DNA of 64,000 bases from the NCBI RefSeq assembly GCF_032118995.1, contig NC_092650.1, forward strand, positions 1,550,001 to 1,614,000. The letters are read 5' to 3'. Both the position numbers and the translations under genes were made by a program. The notes under the pieces are model-generated. The model worked only from the letters and a program-made list of their open reading frames with translations. It was not told where the DNA came from and did not search any database. This DNA comes from Asterias amurensis. Taxonomy: Eukaryota > Echinodermata > Asteroidea > Forcipulatida > Asteriidae. Below, one piece after another: positions 56,481 through 64,000 of the stretch. How positions within the stretch are numbered: the stretch's first letter is position 1; the number at the start of each line of letters is the position of its first letter.

Positions 56481-57929
56481 GTCCCATTGCTTGCTATGCA
56501 AGCTTTATGCAATTTTCTTTGTAATTACTCAATCTTTAAATGCTACCACTACCATAACCATTACTACCATTTCTGTACAATCCATTACCACTCAAAGTAC
56601 TTGGCATTATTTACATATTTGTAATAAACCGTTTTTCTGGACTTTAAGCCAAAGACTAAACAGCTTGAAGTAAAAGTAAAAAAAACTATACATACTGCAA
56701 CTTTTTCTTTACAGCACTGTATCTTGATATTTACATATAGACACTGGTTTGATTCTGGGCCCAATTTCAAGCTGCTAAGTGTAACGGCGTAAAAAGGCCC
56801 ACTATTAGAAAGTTCCCTGGTTCTAACGAAAAGTCGCAAATCTACTTAAAAACTGGGACGGAAAACAAAATCTTGCTCTTAAACAGTGATTTATTTACTT
56901 AACTCCAATAATAGTAACAGCCAAAAAAACAGAACTCAAAATTAATTTGCCAAGAAATAAAACAACACGTGACTGTGACTTTCTCAAACAAGATTAATTG
57001 GTTCTCAAAAAAAATGCTTTAAGATCAAAAAAAGAAAACAAAACAACAATTGTCTGCCACGCAGAAATGAGCAGGATATAGATGGGTTGCAAAACGCGTC
57101 ATTGACCTCCATCATTGATGTACATGTATTAACACTGGAAAAGTGCACGCGTGTTCACGCTGCGTGTGACTCTTGGCCAATTGATAGCTCTTCACGCGTA
57201 CACAATTCATCAAATATGGCGGCCAATGACGCATATTGCAATCCATAAATCCAGTCACAAGTTGTACATGCTAGTTGGCTGGTAATCTTACTCTAGTAAG
57301 CACACTTTTGTTATGCTTAGCTACTTGTTGTGCTGAAGCAGCTCTATGAAATTGGGCACTGCTGTGGAAGCAAACAATACACATGACATGGTCATCACTG
57401 TATAATCATCACCATGTGCCCAGACATGGTTTTATTATTAATAACAAAACCCGTTTAGTATTGTAACAATTTCTAAAACCCCCAAATATAAATAAAAAAA
57501 AATTATTGTGTGTTGTAAACATAGATTCTATGTTAACATGTGAATCAATGAGAATGACCTTTACTTTGACCTTTTGAGTTGGAAGTAGGTCAGATCTTGC
57601 AGGCTCTTCGCGGCCGCTATGGTCATTTTGGAACAAGTGGCTTCTGGCCGCTAGGGTTGTTGAGGGTTGTACCCAAACAAATAATCCCTGTTCTGCCCTT
57701 ACCGGTATATATACACTACAAAGGAAAAAAAAACATTTCTGTACTTTGTTGTGGTGTTTTGGACAAACTGACAGAAACAATTGTCAAATAAAGTTAATAT
57801 CACTGGCAAGTAATCCTTATAGAAATCTATATACATTTTCTACATTTTCTTTCAACGGACAATGCGTCAGCTGATAACTTTCCATACTTCAGGGCCAGAT
57901 AGTACTGTCCTAATCTGGGAATTGTCGTT

Positions 57930-58268
57930 TAAATGCAGTGGAAACTATTGGTAATTACTCAAAATAATTATTAGCATCAAACCTTACTTGGTAACAAGAA
58001 ATGGGGAGAGGTTGATGGTATAAAACATTGTGAGAAACGGCTCCCTCTGAAATGTGGGGTAGTTTTTCGAGAATGAAGTATTTTTCCACGGATTTGATTT
58101 CGAGACCTCAAAATCAAGCATCTGAAAGCACACAACTTTGTGTGACAGGGGTGTTTTTTCTTTCATATTTATCTTGCAACTTCAACCACCAATTGAGCTC
58201 AAATTTTCATAGGTTGTTATTTTATGCATATGTTGAGATACACCAATAGTGTCCAATGTCTTTAAAGG
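57930..58268 (-). mobile_element. MITE-A copy 6
   Basis: AAATGCAGTGGAAACTATTG opens and ACCAATAGTGTCCAATGTC closes it, with TATAAAACATTGTGAGAAAC and ATTTCGAGACCTCAAAATC inside. One arm of the central hairpin is missing. Confidence 0.78.
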
Positions 58269-58491
58269 GAATATGTGCCAAAGCTTCTTTTTGTGCTTTT
58301 AAAAGCAGCTCTCAGAAACAAATGGATGTAAGCCGTTAACAGTTTTTTTCTTTCCCAGTTCACTATTTCAGGTTTGTAGTCTGCGAGTCTTCTGCTATTA
58401 GGCTACTCACCGAGTTCACTATTCGAGGTCCGAGTTCTGTGAGCTCTTTGTTGAAGACTTTTCACATTCATTTAAGATATGAAGCCTGTAG

Positions 58492-58857
58492 GCCTACTAA
58501 GCCATTTGCGAGTTAGATTTAAAATAATGTCTGGTATGATGACTTGCTTAGTCACAATGTACCACTTACATTCGATCTCCTCAGACTATAGAGACAGTTG
58601 CTATGTCGAATGGTTCGGGGCAAGCTTTTGTATAGCAACCTCAAAAAGAGCAAACCCTGGTACCATTGAGCCATACACATCCATTCAGAATTGTGTATAG
58701 GCATCCACTTAAGTAACTAAGCTAAAGATTGCCCCTAATCATCTGACATAGCAACTGTCTGGATAGTCTGAGGAATTCAAACTTAAGTGGTAACTTGTGA
58801 TCAAGCACGTCATTGTACCAGACAATATTCAAATTGAACACGCAAATGGCTTATATA
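58492..58857. mobile_element. MITE-H copy 2
   Basis: ACTAAGCCATTTGCGAGTTA opens and CACGCAAATGGCTTATATA closes it. AGAGACAGTTGCTATG pairs with CATAGCAACTGTCTGG. Loop about 100 bp. Confidence 0.75.
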
Positions 58858-58885
58858 ACTAACATCATAAGACTCGTTCATGTAT

Positions 58886-61800
58886 TCATTTCCCTGCTGA
58901 TGACGCTGCAATCATATCACTCGAGATCTGTAGTCTGTAATTACTAATATCATAGGATTCATGCATGTCTTCGTTGCCCCACTGGCGCTGCATTCTCGCT
59001 CGTACAGGGTTCACCACCATCGACACCAAGCAGCTACTGAGGGCGCTGTTCATCGGATTCCACGACTGCGCAAAAGTAAAGAATACGGCCGGACTAACAG
59101 GTATTTTGTGCTTGTTCTTCGGAAGTTTCCCGGCCTCGTGCTTAAATGTTGGTTTGTTGACGACGTAGTGCAGAAGGCGCTGCTGGAACAGGCTGCTATC
59201 AAACACCATGACCGGTTGGTTTCGTTCCAGCTTCTGAAGAATAAGATTGGACATTTGAGAGTCGGCAATTGGGCCTTTCTCTGTACTGCACCAAAAGATT
59301 TTACTCCGGCAAAAACGTGTTGCGTAGATGTTACCATAGTCATCACATTGCAGTAGCAAACTGATAGGAGAGAACAAGAAAGACATCATTACTAAAGAAA
59401 ATTTTGAGTTTTTTTCAGGACATTTTTTAACATCCCAGTATTTCATAAAGCAGGTGCTGCAGCCTTTGGCAGTAACATTCTTGCAACTTTGATGAACAGT
59501 TGAGCCAAAATTTGTACAGATTTGTTGTTTAATGCATATCTCGGGATACACCAAGTGAGAATCCTGGGCCCAATTTCATAGAGCTGCTAAGCACAAAAAT
59601 TTGCTTAGCATGAAATTTCTGCCTCGATAAAAACAGGATTACCAACCAAATTTCCACATGATTTTCAGGATTCAGCAAACATCAGCTGATTACCTGTAAC
59701 AAGCAATGTGCAACAAATGGAAATTTTGTTGATAATCCTGTTTTTTTCAAGGAAGAAATTTCATGCTAAGCAAATTTTTGTGCTTAGCAGCTCTATGAAA
59801 TTGGGCCCTGGTCTCTGACATTAACTAAGTGTGTCCAGGAGTAGGTTTCACAAAGATTGTCCTAACTTTGAACTAGTCCTAGGACTCTTTCGGAGTTATC
59901 AATAACTTAAGGCTAGTCCAAAGTTAGGATTAGTAACTCATCCTATTTTGAGATAAGACTAGTCCGAATCTTACCCCTTCTCCAGAGCCTGCAAGACATG
60001 GTCTGTAAACTTGTACTGACTTTCAGTCATTTCCGTTCGCTGATCGTCTGTAATATTTGGGAACTCCACTCCTGCGGGGAAAGGGGCATCAGTATTGAAC
60101 TGCCAGGGTTTATTGTAGTAGACGAGACAGCCATGTGGGTTCTTGATATGTTCTCTGACAACCTCTTGAGATCGGTAACGGATTCGAATCAAAAGTTCCC
60201 GGTCTGTGAACCAAATGGGGATACAAGTCATTAAAAGTACCATTTCAGCAGTCTAAGTACTTTATGTAAACTGACAAACCTGTAGAAGTTTGATATTGAT
60301 CGTCCATCTGGGTCACAACAAAACAGTAAAAAAACGAACTAGACATTTTGCATGACATCGATTAACAAAACATACAATAAAACGCTCACTGAGCAATAAA
60401 CATAAAGCGGGAAACTAGTTTTATTTATTTCTCCTAAAGTGTAACATTTCAGACAGAAATATTTCAAGGAAGATTTTCTACTATAATCCTTAGATCGTGT
60501 AAGTTTTATGTAAATCTGTGATTTTCACAACTCTGTAAAGTTCCTGAAAGAAAATTACTTTTTACATGGCAGTTAACAGCTTTGACGTGCACTCCCTAAA
60601 CAAAGATATTGACAAAATAGGGAAACTGCCAACATAAAATAATAATAATAATTTGGGGGGGGGGGGGGGCTAATCATCCTTACTCGCAGCTACATGTAAG
60701 AGCTGAATTGTGAAGGATGCGGCTACAACGTGTTCAAGAAGCAGGCATGCAAGGGCGCCTTTGGCCGCCAGCCACATCAACCCATTATGACCACGGAGCT
60801 AGGCCAAAGATCGAAAGAGGAGGAATACCGGATGGTCTATCAAAAACCCTGGTGGCAGTACAGCAGAGAACCAACGCACAACTCAACTCACATATGGCCC
60901 CGACATTAATTGGTTGCACAGTGGGAGGGTTAACCATCAAGTAAAGCATAAGTTTTTCTTACAATCAGGTAGTGCTGGAGCTTCCTCTTTATTGGACGCA
61001 TGACCTTCCTTGTCCTTCTTGAGGTCTGCCTGTGCCGGGGGTGATTTTTCCTGAGGTTCATTTTCTTGTTGAGGAACGACCGGGTCAACGGTCATAGGTT
61101 GCTCCGATGACATATCCTGGAGCTGTGATTGGTCAATAGTGCCGATCATGTCATTGACTGGTACGACACCAGATATCATGGCTGACGGATTCTGGATGGG
61201 AACTGCTTGTGGCATTTCTTCTGATTCAACAAAATTATTAAAAAATCAGGTTATTAATTTTAAATGATTCAGGGTTGAACAAAGACAAATTTACTACAGT
61301 GGCTATTTTTAATCTTCAAATGAAAGATTCCGAGCCATTATTGCTGAAGTGGGGCCAGGTTTCCAAACTGTTTGTGTTTGAAGGGCCTTTTGACTGTGAC
61401 ATTTGATACTCCTTATCAATAGCTGTATATCAGATCAATGCACAGTAGACAATAATTTAAATGTGCTGGGCAGCACAGTGTTTTTTGCACAGAGGGCTGG
61501 GCAAAAATTATCATTCATACCCCAGACAGTTTCGCTACTCCTATTAGAGGAGAGTGCGTCACGTGGTGGTGTTTAAACAGTTGATAATGACAGGCTGGAG
61601 CAGTTTATAATCGGCTGGCTTACGCGTGTCTGGTGCGCGCCTACGCCAATATTATCATGCGTTCCGCAATTCATAACTATTAGTAACAGCGCGTAATCTA
61701 TTTCTAAGCCATGCACGTACACACAACCCGCGCACATCAAACAGATTCTTCACAAAGTTTCTGAAAAAAATACTTCAAACCTCAAGTTTTCAATTGTCAA

Positions 61801-62811
61801 AGTGTCTATAATTGTATTTTTATAACGTTATTTAACAAAAGGGCATTTATGAATGGGAACAACAGGGTAGTGGCTTGTTCTTAATTTTTTAACTGGGCCA
61901 ATTTTCATTGAGCTGCTTAACATAAGCATAAAACAAAGGCATGCTAACCTTCCGTTACCGCATGAAAATGAATGACAAAACAAAACAAATCCATGGGCGA
62001 AATGAACGCCTAATTTTCTTGCTAACCTGTCAAATACGTTTACACCTTCGCAAATATTTCCGCTACAGTAAGTACACAAATTTGTTTACCGTTAAGCAGC
62101 TCTATGAAATTGGGCCCTACAGCCAGTTTTACAAAGTGCTAGGAATGATCATATAGGATGGGTTCAATGGGTTCCAACATGTATGGTTACAGAACTTAGC
62201 TCTTCCTAAGTCCTAAGATAAATCCTAATTTAGGAAGAGTTTGGTGAAATCGCCGGCTGGTTGTATCAATCTCACCTTGTAATAAATGGGGAAAATCTTG
62301 GTGGTTTTGTGCTTCGTACATGTGCGGTGATTGGGCAGATGGTTGTAGATACATGGCGTCAATGCCTTGAGCTGGATAAGTCGGCGCATTTTGCATTTCA
62401 ACTTCTGCTTGTTTCAGCATAATCTGAAGGACCTCAAGTTGTTCAGACATTTCTATAAATATAAAAAATATAAAAATCATAGTGAGTTTACTCAATAATA
62501 ACATTCTTTAAAGCCATAACACACTTTCAGTAAACAGTATTTTCCAAGTCCCACACTTCGTGTATCACAACTTATATATAAAATCACAAACCTGTGAAAA
62601 TTTAGGCTCAATCGGTAATCGGAGTAGGGAGAAAATAACGGGAAAACCCATTCTGGTTTCTGGGCGTTTCGCCATGTCATGACATGTGTTTAAAATAAAT
62701 CCGTAGGCTAGTTTACACTTTCTCATCCATTCTTCTTAATTAAAAAATACCCTCACTGTGTTACTCACCTATTTGACTTGGTATTTGCTGTTGACTTAGA
62801 TCTGGTGGACT
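58886..62811 (-). CDS. Interferon regulatory factor, IRF5/6-like (3' part, five exons; DNA-binding exons outside window)
   Basis: Minus-strand exons 62769-62811, 62276-62452, 60963-61220, 59975-60203 and 58886-59360 join in frame for 393 codons plus stop. IRFs are transcription factors with an N-terminal tryptophan-cluster DNA-binding domain and a C-terminal association domain (IAD). The first three exons are a Gln/Pro/acidic linker. The IAD begins LLIRIRYRSQEVVREH with NPHGCLVYYN, as IRF5 has NPHGCRLFYS. Then come QALEKG, DDYGNIYATRFCRSKIFWCS (compare QDLYAIRLCQCKVFWSG), KLERNQPVMVFDSSLFQQ, VFFTFAQSWNP and VVNPVRARM. RLQIS (58922-58936) fits the pLxIS phosphorylation motif and matches the IRF5/6 RLQIS text. 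The protein ends 11 residues later, without the longer tail of human IRF5. The family is certain; the subgroup is likely. The gene is convergent with KIF15. Confidence 0.88.
59568..59812. mobile_element. MITE-C copy, best-preserved, in IRF intron
   Basis: GGGCCCAATTTCATAGAGCT and CAGCTCTATGAAATTGGGCC are perfect terminal inverted repeats, with GCACAAAAATTTGCTTAGCA and its inverse just inside. It is the clearest reference copy for the family and probably young. Confidence 0.82.
59828..59972. mobile_element. MITE-D copy next to MITE-C (IRF intron)
   Basis: AGGTTTCACAAAGATTGTCC, AACTAGTCCTAGGACT and AACTTAAGGCTAGTCC are family blocks; the right end runs up to the donor of the IAD exon at 59974, so the element abuts a splice site. 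Confidence 0.65.
60595..60670. repeat. SINE-1 body fragment followed by TAA and G runs
   Basis: ACAAAGATATTGACAAAATA and GGGAAACTGCCAACAT match the SINE-1 body, then AATAATAATAAT and a 15-base G run. Lies in the IRF intron. Confidence 0.55.
61525..61755. mobile_element. MITE-I copy 2 (IRF intron)
   Basis: TTTCGCTACTCCTATTAGAG, GGCTGGCTTACGCGTGTCTG, GCGCGTAATCTATTTCTAAG and ACACACAACCCGCGCACATC match 18862-19110 in order. Confidence 0.55.
61893..62120. mobile_element. MITE-C copy (IRF intron)
   Basis: GGGCCAATTTTCATTGAGCT and AGCAGCTCTATGAAATTGGG are the ends; the interior is unlike other copies, so this may carry an insertion. Confidence 0.65.
62130..62252. mobile_element. MITE-D copy next to MITE-C (IRF intron)
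   Basis: AGTTTTACAAAGTGCTAGGA and GAAGAGTTTGGTGAAATCGC bracket CTTCCTAAGTCCTAAGATAA. It starts about 10 bases after the MITE-C copy. Confidence 0.6.
62508..62706. mobile_element. MITE-B copy 2, truncated (IRF intron)
   Basis: CTTTAAAGCCATAACACAC, CCCACACTTCGTGTATCACA, CAAACCTGTGAAAATTTAGG and GGGCGTTTCGCCATGTCATG are the inverse of 2093-2466; one half is missing. Confidence 0.65.
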
Positions 62812-62917
62812 CTGAATAGGAATCAAACCATGAGAATTGGTTAACGATTAAATACAGGATTGACAACTTATCCATAAAGGAATTAGCTTCAATTTAACAG
62901 CTTGCTGATTAGGAAGT

Positions 62918-63948
62918 CCATCCTCCAGAGAAATTTCCCTCTGAAAGTTCACTGATTCTAAATTTCATACCAGTACCAATCCTCCAGAGAAACATTTCCA
63001 TCTGAAAGTTCACTGATTCTAAATTTCATACCAGTACCAATCCTCCAGAGAAACAATTCCATCTGAAAGTTCACTGATTCCGAATTTCATATCAGAACCA
63101 ATCCTCCAGAGAAACATTTCCATCTGAAAGTTCACTGATTCTAAATTTCATATTAGAACCAATCCTCCAGAGAAATATTTCCATCTGAAAGTTCACTGAT
63201 TCTAATTTTCATATCAGAACCAATCCTCCAGAGAAACATTTCCATCTGAAAGTTCACTGATTCTAAATTTCATATTAGAACCAATCCTCCAGAGAAATAT
63301 TTCCATCTGAAAGTTCACTGATTCTAAATTTCATATCAGAACCAATCCTCCAGAGAAATATTTCCATCTGAAAGTTCACTGATTCTAAATTTCATATCAG
63401 AACCAATCCTCCAGAGAAACATTTCCATCTGAAAGTTCACTGATTCTAAATTTCATATTAGAACCAATCCTCCAGAGAAATATTTCCATCTGAAAGTTCA
63501 CTGGTTCTAAATTTCATATCAGAACCAATCCTCCAGAGAAATATTTCCATCTGAAAGTTCATTGATTCTAAATTTCATATCAGAACCAATACTCTAGAGA
63601 AATATTTCCATCTGAAAGTTAACTGATTCTAAATTTCATATCAGAACCAATCCTCCAGAGAAATATTTCCATCTAAAGCTCACTGATTCTAAATTTCATA
63701 TCAGAACCAATCCTCCAGAGAAATATTTCCATCTGAAAGTTCACTGATTCTAAATTTCATATCAGAACCAATCCTCTAGAGAAATATTTCCATCTGAAAG
63801 TTAACTGATTCTAAATTTCATATCAGAACCAATCCTCCAGAGAAATATTTCCATCTTAAGCTCACTAATTCTAAATTTCATATCAGAACCAATCCTCCAG
63901 AGAAATATTTCCATCTAAAGCTCACTGATTCTAAATTTCATTTCAGAA
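62918..63948. repeat. 61-bp tandem array, about 17 copies (IRF intron)
   Basis: The unit reads CCAATCCTCCAGAGAAATAT, TTCCATCTGAAAGTTCACTG, ATTCTAAATTTCATATCAGA. Spacing of CCTCCAGAG is 59 to 62 bp from 62921 to 63892. Copies differ by a few bases, and some share the same changes (for example ATTAGAACC versus ATCAGAACC), suggesting stepwise amplification. The array ends where SINE-3-like text begins. Confidence 0.92.
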
Positions 63949-63949
63949 C

Positions 63950-64000
63950 CCCTTCGCTTTTCGATTAAGTGCACTGGGTTCTTGTACGTTACACAACACA
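63950..64000 (-). repeat. SINE-3 body, cut by the window edge
   Basis: CCCCTTCGCTTTTCGATTAA, GTGCACTGGGTTCTTGTA and CGTTACACAACACA match 46548-46598. Confidence 0.6.

Larger units (their letters stand above)
53824..58885. other. Intergenic region between KIF15 and the IRF gene (tail to tail)
   Basis: KIF15 3' UTR with AATAAA at 54126, then AT-rich DNA to 55550 without recognised genes, then a repeat cluster: SINE-1 (55558), SINE-3 array (55915), MITE-C (56140, 57270), MITE-F (56345), MITE-A (57930) and MITE-H (58492). The open frames are short and unsupported. The IRF 3' UTR must end somewhere within the right part. Confidence 0.6.

Noticed and set aside
59050-59356. Plus-strand frames of about 131 codons
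   Set aside because: They mirror the last IRF exon, which is strongly supported on the minus strand.
62918-63948. Centromeric-type satellite
   Set aside because: Only about 1 kb and within an intron of an IRF gene; better called a local minisatellite-like array.
1-64000. Retroviral, LTR or Polinton-type element
   Set aside because: I looked for paired long terminal repeats and capsid, protease, integrase or envelope signatures and saw none.

Overview
This window is animal nuclear DNA: intron-rich genes with short exons, a low-GC background, and many small interspersed elements. The protein set and the foldback or MITE-like repeats (ends reading like AAAGGCAGTGGACACTATTGG, GGGCCCAATTTCATAGAGC and CTTAGGACTAGTCCTAAG) suggest an echinoderm, probably a sea star. 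The species guess is inference from the repeat style and cannot be proved from sequence alone.

Layout. 1-1628 (+): the last three coding exons of an omega-class glutathione S-transferase. 4818-26710 (+): a complete 29-exon gene for TRAPPC8, a subunit of the TRAPPIII Rab-GEF complex (1,560 codons, all splice phases closing). 26711-32618: 5.9 kb intergenic, mostly repeats. 32619-34194 (-): a complete three-exon KIAA1143-like gene. 34701-53823 (+): a complete 34-exon KIF15 (kinesin-12) gene (1,431 codons). The last two genes are head to head, 506 bp apart, the same arrangement as in human. 53824-58885: 5 kb of repeat-rich intergenic DNA. 58886-62811 (-): the 3' part of an interferon regulatory factor of the IRF5/6 type, with its association domain and a C-terminal pLxIS-like motif; its DNA-binding exons lie beyond the window. 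62918-63948 is a tandem array of about 17 copies of a 61-bp unit inside an intron of that gene.

The genes do not form one pathway: detoxification, vesicle tethering and autophagy, mitosis, and immune transcription. The meaningful link is the KIAA1143/KIF15 shared promoter, which holds an E2F-type TTTTGGCGC and a TTTGAA (CHR-like) motif four bases apart.

Two introns have minor-spliceosome (U12) signals: TRAPPC8 intron 3 (GTATCCTTT donor, GT-AG) and KIF15 intron 27 (ATATCCTTT donor, AT-AC ends, TCCTTGAC branch site). Each is the choice that keeps the reading frame. Other notable structures are a perfect 89-bp hairpin flanked by 9-bp direct repeats, a partial duplication of a KIF15 splice junction and exon start, tandem repeats carrying decoy splice acceptors, a nested insertion whose empty site is also in the window, and at least nine short element families. 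Exon borders were read by hand and may be off by one base in places. Names for repeat families (MITE-A to MITE-I, SINE-1 to SINE-3) are local labels. No retrovirus-like, LTR or Polinton element was recognised.
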